Source: Volvox africanus
Lineage: Eukaryota; Chlorophyta; Chlorophyceae; Chlamydomonadales; Volvocaceae
Length of the DNA: 64,000 bases
Direction: 5' to 3'
Assembly (NCBI GenBank): GCA_030268105.1
Contig: BSDZ01000003.1
Location: 4,092,001 to 4,156,000 of the forward strand
In this document: piece after piece, positions 1 through 11,700 of the stretch
How positions within the stretch are numbered: position 1 is the first letter of the stretch
Layout of the letters: every line of letters begins with the position of its first letter
Translations under genes and position numbers: made by a program
Notes under the pieces: model-generated
Seen by the model: the letters and a program-made list of their open reading frames with translations, nothing else
Told to the model about the DNA's origin: nothing
Database searches by the model: none

Positions 1-77
1 CCGGTCGGAATTTGCGATCGTGTACCTTCCTGGTGCACTGCCACCCACCTACCTGCACTGGCTCAGCGTCGTAACGA
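1..77 (+). CDS. possible exon running in from the left edge
   Basis: Reading frame 2 is open from the window edge to a good donor (acga|gtaagc) at 77/78 and gives a protein-like stretch (FAIVYLPGALPPTYLHWLSVV). It could be an upstream exon of the SET-domain gene or the end of another gene. Its phase (1) does not match any obvious acceptor of the first certain SET exon, so the link is not shown. Confidence 0.25.
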
Positions 78-698
78 GTAAGCACCCGCACCACCGCACA
101 TCGCCCGAAGCCTCTCGTCAATCTAAATCCAAGTGGTTAGCTCCCATATAACGCGCAACCCTTGGGGGCACAGCAGCGCCGCCAGCGAGCGCGTGGCGCT
201 GCTGCGGCGCATTTGCCGAGGAGTCGTATACCCACCAGCTCCCAACATGGGCCATAGCTAACCATGACAGAGCGAATTCTTCAATGAAGTCGCCAGATAG
301 TTACTTGATTTGCCGCTCGGTGATTTCTGGTGGTGTTTTGGAGTGGACGACGAACCCGGACCTAGAACCTGGACCACGAACCCGAAGCTGGCGGCGCTGC
401 TGTGCCCCCAAGGTTTGCGCGTTACATGGGAGTTAACCACTTGGAACCCGGCAGTGGCTGTGGGGCAATGCACAGCCTGCATGACCTCGTAACTACTCCC
501 CAGTCACGCATGATGCATGCATGATGAAAGATGCGAGGACCCGAATTCGCTCCCCGGTCCCATGAAGCTCCGCGTAGCCCTGTATCCAGGCATGCCCTGC
601 CAGCGTGATGAGACCGAACTCAATAATGCCTAAGTCATGTAATCTTATCCCATCTGCTCCCTATATCACCCTACTCCATCCCCACTCGTCTTCATATC
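78..698. other. no gene resolved; intron or intergenic
   Basis: About 620 bp of mixed composition. Short ORFs on both strands between 258 and 492 have no codon or domain support. It may be an intron of the SET-domain gene. Confidence 0.4.
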
Positions 699-3600
699 TT
701 CCCGGATGGCCCCCCGCTTCCCCAGCTGCTTCTGCGGCAGTGCGGCCGGGAGGGTCGCGGCCTGGTCGCTAGTCGGCCTCTGCCCCGAGGGGACGTCCTA
801 CTGCGTGTGCCGGACTCCTTGCTGCTTACCGCGGAGCGCGCGGCAGAAGGTGGGTCGGTGACCCCTGAGCCTTTTTAGGCATATCTCAGGACCAGCTGCA
901 CTGCGCCAACCCCATAGGCTGGGATGCAACGGTTCTCGGGTAAAGCAGGACAGTGGAGGAGGGGGTTCCCCTACCACGGGGGTTGGGGACTGCTAGCCAA
1001 ATCCCCATGTTGGGTCACTGGAAACCCGGGGCTGAGACTTGAGAGGAAAGGAGCTGCCGCTGACGCGATGCGGTCATAGTGCCGCCCTTTAGATGCAGCA
1101 TGAGGGGCTTGGGGAATCTTTTGGGGATTTTTTTGCTTTTAGAAATGGCTTGCAAGGCAGCCGGGACAAAACCCTCTGTCGCCATGGGCGCCCCACAGAG
1201 TCCTGTCTGGCCCCCCTGTTGCGCACCCGTTCTACGGCGGCCGCCAGCACCAGCAGCAGCACCAGCAGCACTGGCAGCGGTGCGCCTTCACCGTTGCCGC
1301 TTTCCGAATGGAGCCTTCTTGCGCTGCTGCTGGCGGAGCTGAGATGTCGGCTGGCGGCCGGGGACCGCTCTTCGCGCTGGGACCCCTACGTCGCGGTCCT
1401 GCCGCAGCGGCCGTGCACGGTGCTGGATTGGCCGGCCAAGGAGGTATTGTATGTTGTACATGATGGCGATGGACACTCTGTATCACCCCGGCGTGTTCCT
1501 CCAGCTCTGACCTGCGTAGTTCCCTTGCTTCAGGGTTTTCCTTCCGCTTAACCTGATTGTGTGTTTGCCGTTTTTGCCTGCGACCTTTCTTGCCAGACCT
1601 AATTTGAAAAACAGGTACATAAAGGCGCTGAGGCAGAGGCCCTGCCTTCCATCACATCCACCCTTCCCTTTCACCATGCACCGACTGTGTGGCTCATGAA
1701 CCTCACCTCACTGCAGCCCTACCCACACCTCATCCCTTCGAAGCAGTACAGTGGCCTACTCTTGTCCTGCCAGCCTCCTCTCAGCCCCGACCTGCGCTGA
1801 CAAAAGGTCCACAGCTTGTGCTACTTTGCGTCCCTACCCTCCCAAACTTCAAAACACCCAAATGCCCTTTCCTGTATACGCCACTCTAGGCCAAGCAGCT
1901 CCTGTGTGGCTCCCCGCTGATGCGCCTGGCGGACTCCATCTCCGGCACAGCGGCCTACTTCTGGCAGGAGCTTGAACCGCTGATTGCTCAGGGCCGTACG
2001 GACAGGCTGATACCGAACCATGTGGCCTTCGGGAAGGTGGGACAGTAAGGGTGTGTGTAGCCACTGGCTGGGGAGGAGGTCGGCACAGCGGGTGATGAGA
2101 ATGGGGAGCTACGCCTCCTGCGTCCCCTTCCCTGCAAGGTGTGTGGATGAAGTTTCATCCCCCGCTGGGGGTCAAGTGGGGAAGTAGGAAAGCCTTTGAG
2201 GGTTGCCACTGCGCAAGTGTGATGCGAATCTTGGGAGATTGTTGAGCGCAGGGCCAGGGACGATCAGCGCTCTCACATGCGAAGGCCCTGACCCGCGGAT
2301 CGCTCTCTTTCTCCAACCTTCTGCCTGGCGCCCCACGCAGTCCGACCTAGACTGGGCGTTTGGAGTGCTGCTGTCCCGTTGCATACGTTTGCCGAGCCGA
2401 GGGGACGTGCAGGTGGGTTACACTCGTCGCCTAATCGTAATAGCAGTGATAGGAGTAGCACCAGCAGCAGCACCAGCAGCACCAGCAGCACCAGCACCAG
2501 CACCAGCAGCAACGGTGTCCCTCCAGATGAGATGTGATGGTCGGCAACCTTGGGATGTTGTTCGCGCAGCTGCGGGTGATTATATCCTGCGGTTGAGTTG
2601 ACGCTCTGAATCCAGGAGGCTGGTCAGATTGCCCCGCCCAGCCCCGCCTCACACTCACTACCGTGGCGGCCTCGTCCCCCATATACACAGGGAAAAGACC
2701 CCATTTCTGGTACGACATGTTTTTTTACATATTGGATCCATTTACATTGTAAACTTTATCGATAAGTACCCGCTTCTCCGCCTCATGCGCGTTTGGCGGC
2801 ACATAGGCTCGTGGCTCCCTCCAGAATCCCCTCCACGGCTGCCCGCCTGTCCAACTCAACCCTGGCCTCTCCCTTGTGCAGGTTCTGTCCCCCTGGGCTG
2901 ATCTGCTCAACCATGATGTGAAAGCGGAGGCGGGGTGCCATCTGGACTGGGACCCCACCGCTGAGGTGGGGGCCAAGGGAGAAGCCGTGTCCGGGGCCCT
3001 AGTGCTGCGGTCGGATCGCCAGTACGCCGCGGGGCAACAAGTATGTGAGTGAGCCCTGCTGCTATGAGAGGTCTCATTCGGTTTCCTTTGCAGATGGGAA
3101 AAGAACCGACATAAGATCATCAAAATCCGGTGGGGTTGAATGGAAGGGAATGAAGCAGCCGGAAGTTGGTTGCGTCACAGGGGGATTCGCAGGGTGAGAC
3201 CGGCGCGGGAAAGCTTTAGCATCTCTCTCAGTAGTAAGTGCTACCAGGTAGGGGCTGGAGAACGGTGGCGGAAGCGGTTGGGGGGCGATGAGAGGAATGG
3301 CGACAGGGCTTGGGGTGGGCATGAGAGATCAGGAAGGTACATGACAGTTGTCATTGAAGGGTATCGGAAGTCCTTGATCGGTCGTGGGACAGTGCGTCGC
3401 GGCAATTAATAGATATGAGGGGGGCCTAGGTGATAAAAGGTGATAAATGAACCAGCGGAACATTGAAATGTTGCACTCTAGGCTACTGCGACTGGCGGCG
3501 TTCTCTTGCACTGGTACCTCGTCCAAACCGTGCATTTTCATGCCATGTCATGCTTGAGGAAATGCTCTCATTCGGCTTCCTCTCCATTTCCATGCTGGGC

Positions 3601-5245
3601 CCTATGCCGTCAGATGTGTCGTATGGTCCCAAGAGCAGCGGCGAGCTATTGCTGAGCTATGGGTTCTGTCCCCCACCCGCCGCAAACCCACACCAAGACT
3701 ACAAACTGCGTCTCGCAGTAGACTGCCAAGCTGATCCGCTGGCAGACCTTAAAGTAGCAGCTCTGGCCCGACACGGTGCGGTCGGTCAGTGCTGCACTGA
3801 CGGAGGCAGTTCCTTCCGCTGGGCCCATTCTTAAACTGTAGTGATCGCTGTGCTGCGACAATCGTGATGACCCACACCGAATTCACGGCCACGAGGGCCA
3901 ACGAACAGGACGGGCCTTATATTGACGTCGCTGGGACGGTGTCTGAAGGGGTAATGCTTTCCATCTGAGCTGGAAGGCGGTTTGGTTTCTGCTAAAGTCT
4001 GGATGCTGCGTGAGAGGAATGACCCGTGGTTCCATGCATGGTCCCTCTCTTCTCTCTAACATGACTACCCTACCAACACCCCAACAACGTTTTGCATTGT
4101 ACTCAGCTGCAGCCACCGGCATCCCGCACATGTTCTTCCATATCACAGGCCTCCCTGCAGAGTTGGAATTTCCCCTCAAGCTGGAGGGGCTCCCCGAGGG
4201 GCTCCTGCAGTACCTGGCACTGCTCGACGCCCGCCCCAAAGTGGCCCAGGTGAGAAAGAGGTTGTGAAGGGGAGGAGAGGGGACCACGGCCGTACTTCGA
4301 TGCTTGTGAGCGGGGCAGGTTCTGGGGAACAGCTTCTCTGAAAAGATACAGTGTGCGCTGCAGTGAGGGTGGACACCTAGCACTTCTCCTATTATACGAC
4401 AACGTCCCACGCAACGGGTCACGACTATGAGTGTCATGACCGACGTTCGTCTACATCTACATGGAACGGGCCGACGTCCCCCTTAGCTCCCCCGATCCAC
4501 CAAGGCAACTGTTTTGTCCCCTTGGATCTCTTTCATAAATCGGTGCTATGTAATGTGGAAGCGCATCCCATCATGGACGGACTTCGTGTCATTCTTCCTC
4601 TTGTTTGCACCTGTCCTCCGCGGCCGCTTCCCCTTCAATGCCAGCCGTCCACCGTGTACCCCCGGTGTCCTTACTCAGGAGACTTATGACCTGGCCTCCT
4701 TGCTGTTCGAGGGCGGCACCTTTCCCCTCCTGGATGGCGAGGATACTCTAGCACTGGCGCTGAGAGGTCTGAGCAGCAGGTGCACTGCGGCGTTGAAAGG
4801 TACGCCGAGGAGTCACTGGGTGCCAAGGCAGCTCACGTCAACCGTGCAACCGTCCATCCCCCATAACCCTAACGGCTGTGCCTTTGCCACGTCCTTTCCA
4901 GCGTACCCCACCTCTGTGGAGGTCGATCAGGCACTGGCGGCCGGAGCCGCAGCCGTCGTCGCCAACAGACAGCAGCGAGGGCCCCGCCGGGCTGCCGTCG
5001 CCTCGCCCATAAGCCCTACTAGGCCGATTGACGTCCCCCCCACCAGTGGCGCCTCATTGTCGCCCTTTTCCACCGACTCCTTGCCGACCCTGGGCACTGA
5101 GGACGTGTGTGTTAGCTCGGTGCGTGCCGCTGCTGTGGCCGGTATTCGTGTGCGTGAGCGGCAGATCCTGCAGCGGACCCAAGCGGCTGTCAGCGCCCAG
5201 TTGGGGGATGTGAAGCGGGCGGCGGCTAGGACAAGGAGGCGCTGA
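699..5245 (+). CDS. SET-domain protein lysine methyltransferase, Rubisco-LSMT/SETD3-like
   Basis: Predicted SAM-dependent protein lysine methyltransferase. Exons chained by phase are about 699-849, 1199-1443, 1890-2036, 2341-2412, 2882-3044, 3614-3775, 4107-4249, 4679-4799 and 4902-5245 (stop TGA). Visible family marks are GREGRGLVASRPLPRGDVLL at the SET start, SEWSLLALLLAELRC and SSRWDPYVAVLP in the middle, DLLNHD for the NHxxD-type motif, and SYGPKSSGELLLSYGF at the end of SET. The C-terminal exons (ETYDLASLLF onward, then VRAAAVAGIRVRERQIL) fit the Rubs-subs-bind domain. A serine run from AGC triplets lies at about 1246-1275. The donor of exon 2882-3044 was set at gtat|gtgag because only that restores QVYVSYGPK. 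The true start codon is not identified. The substrate could be Rubisco, aldolase or something else; sequence alone does not decide. Confidence 0.85.
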
Positions 5246-6574
5246 GGGCCTCCAGCCTGTAGCGATCAATGATATGGAGTATTGTCAAACCGTGAAGTTA
5301 AGCAGCTGGGCCGTGCCGTATACGGTGGCTTGCTTGACCATCATGGGGATGGGAGAGGTTGGGAACAGGTGTATACATGCAAGGTAGATGCGTAGGGGCG
5401 CGACACAGGACTCGGGATCCCGGCTGCATACATTAGAGGGAGACGAGCACATCAATACAAGTCGACGAGCTGTGCAGCAAGTATGCGCTGTCTCCTTTCT
5501 CCTCTCATGCTCTCCTCTCATGCTTGGTGCTGTTGGTTACGGTGCTGCTGCTGCGGCGGACTCGGCGGTAGCGGCTGGAAAGCAAAGCAGAGGGGTATTG
5601 GGCGCCGCATTCGACGATGGCCCGGTCAGGAATGAGACCCATGGGTCGGTGGGGCGATCTTTCGCAAGCAGGACATACCGTCCCAATGATAGCAGTGACG
5701 ACGAGTCCAGTATTGGGTGCACTGAGCGTCCACCTGTAACTGTATCCTGTAACTGTCTGAGACCCCCAGAGAGCCCAAGACCCCAAAGCGGGCACCCGTT
5801 ACATCATCTATTCTTACCGTATTTATGCTTACTCCACCCCGTGGGGCTCCTCCTCCTCCTCCTCCTCCTCCTCCTCCTCCTCCTCCTCCTCCCAGCAAAA
5901 GTTAAGACAATACACGTAGGAGTCGACTTTCCAAATGACGAGGTTTTGTGGCCGGAATCATCCTATCCGCTATAAAGTGTGACCGCATGTGACTAGAGGA
6001 CACAGCGCATGTGCGCAGGAGGGCTTTACATGACGGACACACTGCCATTGATGCACTCAGATGAGAAAAGGAAGAGCCCTCGCCAGGACCCGCAATTCCA
6101 CTTGACATCAAGTGGAGGGGCCCTAATGCTCGCACAGATGGGGCGCCAGAGTGGCCTACGCTCAGCGCACTAAACCACAAGGCGATGACCTTCACTGGCT
6201 GGGGCTACCTGATCGTGCCCTCCTTCAGGTCACCCATCCTGACGCACCAACTTGACGTCCTATTAGTCCAAGGAACGGCTAATCCGGTGTGATGCCACTG
6301 GAGCGCTCGGACAGCCTCTTGCACCGCGGCGGGTCCACACCAGCTACCTCCCTACCCCTCATCAACAACCTGTTTGCTCAGCTCCTACACACCAATCGGC
6401 TAAAATAACCGCCATTAGCAATTCCCTGTGTATTCCCAACCCCCCGATGCCGCACCTCCTTATCCAGGCCTCCAAAGTTGTACACCCGCCTTTCCCGCCC
6501 GCGTAACACCGGTCTCCTCTTCCCCCCCCCCCGCTGCTCTCAACACAATCCCTTGATCCCTCCTTCCCGGCTCG
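5246..6574. other. intergenic, tail-to-tail genes; CTC microsatellite
   Basis: Spacer between the SET gene (+) and the next gene (-). It holds a (CTC)n tract at about 5849-5892 and two TGTAAC motifs near 5738-5757 that could be distant poly(A) signals. Long ORFs here on both strands follow the triplet repeat and are not supported as genes. Confidence 0.5.
5849..5892. repeat. (CTC)n trinucleotide repeat
   Basis: Uninterrupted CTC triplets, about 14 units. They create a polyleucine ORF on + and a polyglycine ORF on -, both judged spurious. Confidence 0.9.
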
Positions 6575-7419
6575 TCAATGACCCTCCAGCTCTGGCCCCT
6601 GCTTGGAGTTCACACCCAGCTTCTCTTCCCCGGGGCGCCGAATCACTGCCTGGCCCAGCTCCCTTCGAGCCTCTTCATCCGCCACCAGCACTGTGCCACT
6701 GGCAAGGCCCGTCACGGGGTCTGTCACCACAGGGATCTCCCCGTGAGAGTAGTCCAGGGAGGGCCCGCCGTGGGACGAGCCCTGATGGGGGCCCCCGTGG
6801 GGATCGGCGGAAGCAGCGGAAGCATCGGAAGCATCGGAAGCATCGGAAGCAGGCATAAAATCGCCGCTGAAGAACTCCGGCAGGCCGGTGGGCAGGTTGG
6901 TCGACAGGCCTAAAGGGAGACGGCGGTGAAAGGCACGTGGGGGGAAGCGGAAGTCGAATATAGGAGTCATAATGCCGCTGTAGACGCACAAGTAAAGCAT
7001 GATGAACCGCGATGGTGGAGGACGACGTCTAGCTCCGTCCAAGGTAGAGAAGGTGAAAACGTTTGAATGAAAACTAGGTAGCCTCCAAAAGGCCGCAAAT
7101 AGAAGCCTGAAATAAGGCATGGTCAGGGGAAGATGGAAGGCGTCAGTAACGCCTCAGCGAGGCACTGGGCCCCGCAGCTATCAATCTGGGCTCTTTCGCT
7201 GCATCGCACGTGTTATACGACAATGACCCGCCTATCACCCATCTGCATTTCCCATGGTGTAGCGGACCCTACCCACGCCGCCAGATTCCCTTCCTCCTTT
7301 TCCACACTACCACTCACCCGCGCCCACGCGCTCAGCCTCCGGCGCCCTGAACTCTTCTTCCACCAGCTCAGGCATCGTGCCCGTCATGTGCGGCATGTCA
7401 CCAGTACCGGGCTCGTCCT
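6575..7419 (-). CDS. 3' exons of an unknown protein (acidic, D/A/S-rich tail)
   Basis: Two minus-strand exons join in phase: 7419-7318 (starts AG|AG GAC GAG, donor GCGG|gtgagt) and 6909-6575 (acceptor tttag, stop at 6575-6577). Together they encode EDEPGTGDMPHMTGTMPELV, a linker ending ERVGAG, then LSTNLPTGLPEFFSGDFMP, a DAS-repeat stretch from a 9-bp tandem repeat (6807-6852), an SHGG-type low-complexity part and an ALGREL-like helix. I do not recognise the family. A candidate upstream exon near 8276-8372 (LAATFPALFGRMRAAAFALG) would end in the right phase (CCA G|gtctcc), but the 860-bp intron this requires is unproven. The intron 6910-7317 carries a dispersed repeat shared with 46745-46825. 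Confidence 0.5.
6968..7035 (-). repeat. dispersed 60-70 bp repeat, copy A
   Basis: Read on the minus strand, this matches 46745-46825 on the plus strand (cgtcgtcctccaccat, then tcgcggtt, atcatgcttt and gcgtctacagcgg, with a few differences). Both copies lie inside introns in the sense direction of their host genes. Confidence 0.75.
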
Positions 7420-8758
7420 CTGAGACAAGAGTCCAGGGAAGCAGCAGGACAGCCGGGTGGTGAGTGCGTGTCACGTGTGTATGGCCGTGCACCGAAGGAG
7501 GAGGCACGGGGGGCACTGAAAGGGGGCAGGCACCGAAGGGAGAGGCACGGGGAGCGGGCCGCTGCTACCCGAAGGCTACTCCAGCGCCAGGGAGCCTCGC
7601 TCTGAGTTTCTCGGTTATTCCCAAAGGGAGCCAGATAGGGAGGGAGGTCGTACTGCTTTGCAAGCCTCAGGGCATTGTCGATTGGGTGCGACGCTGTCAA
7701 CCGTATCTCGCAACATCATCTACTTGCCTGTTATATCAATGTGTCCCTCAGACGTGCGTCTGATCTTTTCAATTTCATATAGCGGGTGGTTGCCGGTGGC
7801 CAGACCTGGTGGAGAATGTTGGGTATATTAATGATGAAAAAATTGCTGCGAGGAATAAATAACTAAATCACGAACGCGGCCCCCAGAAAGATCCTCTGTC
7901 TTCAAGACCAGACCACCACATCGAGAAACAAAATGATGATGTTAAAGGTGAACAATGAACTCGACGTCCACATCGCATTATTTCCGCACCATACCAGCTT
8001 GGCGAACGAGCGCTAGCCACAATTTTGGGCGTATCAAGTAACTCCAATTCTTGACATCTATAAATTTGACGCAAATCCTCTTCCTTTCGGAAAACATTTC
8101 GCGTCACCCAAACGAACTGGACTGGCCGTGAGTGACCCATGGGTCGGTGAACACCACTTTCAACCTGAAAGGGCGCCCTTACCCCTGAATCTATCGCCTT
8201 TATAGAGCTGATGCAGAAGGTAGGCTCCGCCACTTTGATTTATTGCGAAGTCTTCGGTGATTGTGGGTATTGCGATGTGGAGACCTGGCTGCCTCCATAC
8301 CCTTCCTAAAGCGAAGGCCGCAGCGCGCATTCTTCCGAAGAGAGCGGGAAATGTGGCTGCGAGCTCTTCCAAATGACGGTGCTTTGGACAGGAAGTTTAC
8401 TTAAACACGTCTCCCCGTCTCAGATGTGGGCGAATCATTAGGCTCTTAATTTTGGTGAGCCGACTGCATGAGCCAGGATGAAGCGCAGCGTCGTGTGCCG
8501 TACATCGTCACCAACCGATGCGGATTCATTCCATGTCGTGCAGCAACCCCAACGTCTGATCGATAATGCGGTTTGTTTTTCGGTGAATAAGCATGCAGTG
8601 CGAAAGAATTGGCACAAGCCTCATTACCTTTCCCGCGTAGCGTTTGTTCTTGTCCTATGTCCTATGCTTCTAGCTCCTCGCGGTCTCTGTAACCCAGAAA
8701 CGGATATCTTTTATCAACCCACATCTTTTAAAACATCTAACTCTTAGACGCTACGCAC
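7420..8758. other. unresolved: intron of the minus gene and 5' region of the FAD gene
   Basis: A short ORF at 8478-8747 (+) and several minus-strand ORFs exist, but none has domain support. The stretch must contain the promoter and 5' UTR of the gene starting at 8759. Confidence 0.4.
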
Positions 8759-11700
8759 ATGTGGCGGCTGCTCGGCCGTAGAGCCGCACGAAGAAAAAAG
8801 CAGAAAGAGCAGCAGCAGCAGCAGCAGCAGCGTGGGGAGCAGGTCCACCAGCAACAGGAGCAGGGACAGCAAAAGCAGCAGCAGCAGACTAGTAAACAGG
8901 CCGGCTCGCAACAAGAGCAGCAGCAACGGAAGAACCAAGGTGGGCAAGCCCGTAAATTGCAGTATTGCGTCTAATCCCACATTGCTGACTCAGCCCAAGG
9001 CGCCGTGCCCTTGGCTGGTGCCTTTCATTTTCGCGCTTCTTCTTAACTGCAGAAGCTCTAGACGGCTTGTCCAACTCAACCAGTGTTGTCCCGCCCCAGC
9101 TTGAGATTCCAGACGCATTGAATCTAGAACCCGCAACGCCAGGTTTGGGAACGCCTGCGCAATCTCAGGAAGCTAATTCTACAGAACCTCTGCAGCAGCC
9201 TCAGTTGCAACTCTTCACAACCAACAGTCCTCGTCAGCTGTGGCGTGCACCTACGGTCGAGCCGCCGCGATGGCAGTCACAGCCACAGTCACAGCCACAG
9301 TCACATCAATTTGGCGCGGAATCTCCGCCACTGGCATTTAGCTCGCCAACCCGAGGAACTTTAGCACCACCGCAATCGTCAACACAAACCTTGCCACCAA
9401 CTCTATCCAACGGTAAAAAACCGCGTTATATAATTATTCCCTGGTGGAGATGGATGAATTGTTTTCAGTTTTACGTAACACGGTGTGATTATTATGTAAA
9501 ATCGATTTGATCGCGCTTCGCGGTGTTGCTTCTATTGGGACAGGTCCGATTGACACAAGTGCTGCCGATATCGGCACCGGAGCCGCTAACGGGGTCATGG
9601 AGACTCTGGCGATGAGACCCACCACCGTGGCTCCGCCATCGAGTCCCGAGGATACGGCGACGACTATGGACCAGCGCCTCGCCGTGCGCGTCCCCGCGGA
9701 TGACAGCGGCGGCGGTCCAAAGCAGAGGCTGCAGCCCCAGCTCTCCAGCCGCCGCCCAGCCCGCGGCGAGACACGGCGTGACAGCAATGCTGCGGCCGCC
9801 GCCGCCGGCTCTGAGACGTCCTTTCTAGCTCAGGCGTTACAGCACTCGGGTCAGCAGTCTATCGGCGGCGGCGGCGGCGGCGGCGGTGAAGGCGCACATG
9901 GCGCTGCGAGTCGAGCAAGAAGCCTTGCGGGTACGGCAGCCGGAGCTCCGTACATCGGCAAGGTGGATCTGCATCTGGATGTCGCGGTCGTGGGCGCGGG
10001 CGTGACGGGCTTGGCGACGGCACTGGCGCTGAAGCGGGTTCAGCCGCGTCTCCGCGTTCTGGTGAGCTGCTGCTATTGCTGCTGCTACTGCTGCTGCTAC
10101 TGCTGCGCGGGGGCGCCTGCAGGGAACCCGCGTGCACGGCGGGTGGGGAAAGGATCCAAAAGTCGCAATGGATCAGAACCATATGTAATCCTGAGCACAT
10201 GGCCTCTCCTGCAAACACGGTTTCCTGCAAAAATGGTGTTGCGATAAATTCATGGATCAGGTTACAGCCATATGCAGCCAGAATTGAAGTTCATTATGTC
10301 GACACGACATGGATTTGGCTTCGATTGGTGAGTCAAGTTGGCGCCGCAATATGCTCTCTTCCCAGCCAGAAAACATAACGTGGTGCATCTGCTGCCGTTA
10401 TGCCGTGTGCAGGTTTTTGATCGCCGGCCCGCACGGTCCGTTGGGAACCGCAAGTACGGGTCGTACTGCCGGTTAGAACCCAACGGTCTCCGTGCGGCGG
10501 CTGCGATCGACCCGAGGCTGCGTAAAATGATTTCCCGCAACGGACTGCCCGCGCGTCCCGTGCTCATCCACGACACAGACGGTTAGTGTCGGTTAGTGTT
10601 GGTAGGGGACGCCGTTGCGGCAGTACAGCTTCACAGTGCAGCTTTTATAAACCCTTCGGGTTCCTTCTCATACCCGCGATGTGGCACAACTCTTTGACCA
10701 AACAGGCTTTGCTCAATTTGGCAGCGTCCCCCTCGATGCTGGCCTCCTCACTGTTATTTGCCGTACCTACCATGTGCGGATATTCGTACAGGCAGTCTGA
10801 TCACACGGCTTGAGGAAGGCGGCACTAGGTCGCTACGCAGGTTTGGAGAACCGTACGTCACAATTGGCTGGTACGAACTGGAACAGGTACGGCACAGGTC
10901 GGGATTTTTTCCTATCGGGGCGCTATGCCTACCTAGCTATACCCGCCTCGTTCAGCTGCCATCTTCCCCTGAATTGTTGTGTCTCCGTATGTTAAGTAGT
11001 CTTGCTTTTCCCAGCAGCAGTACCAGGTCTCGTGTTGCGTATTCTCCTTTCCATGTCTCTCTTAACTGGCAACTGGCCTCGGGCTCCTGTGACGCCCCCC
11101 CCCATCCACGGCGGTGCCGTGTGGGGCCCGCGATGCCACTGCTGTCACTGTAGGCACTGTTGTCACTGTTGCCGCCGGATACCGTACAGTATGGCGCACA
11201 GTATGTGGGGCACCGAGAGCGCGATGAAGCGACGTACATCTCATTCCGGTGGGTTGACAGCTTATCCCCGGGTGCGCTAAGGTGCGTGGGGGAAAAGAAG
11301 GTGTGCGTGTGTGTCAAAGACTTAGGGTTTGAGTAACTCAACACCAGCCCATGAGCCCGATGGACGTGCGCACATGAGGACGTGCTTTGTGCGGGCGAGT
11401 AAACGGCCAGGCGCGGCATCAAGACGGATTCTGCCTTGCCTTCCGATTCCCCTCCCACTCAGGCGCTCCGGACCCACCACAATGGCACGCTCCGAAACCA
11501 CGCCACGGCCACCAGTATCTGGAGCCACCGCCGCGGACGCGTCGACCCCTCCGGCCATTAGAGGTGGTGGCGGGTCCCTTGCTTCCAGCTTTCCGTCTCT
11601 CGTCCGTGCGGGGTTCTTGGTGGCGTGTGACGGCCCCTTCTCGGATGTGCGCAAACGCGTGGTTCGTGACAGCGACCCAGTCTACAATGTAAGTATGCGG

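Noticed and set aside
5388..5975. 195-aa ORF ending in polyleucine
   Set aside because: It exists because of the (CTC)n tract; no domain, and codon pattern outside the repeat is not protein-like.
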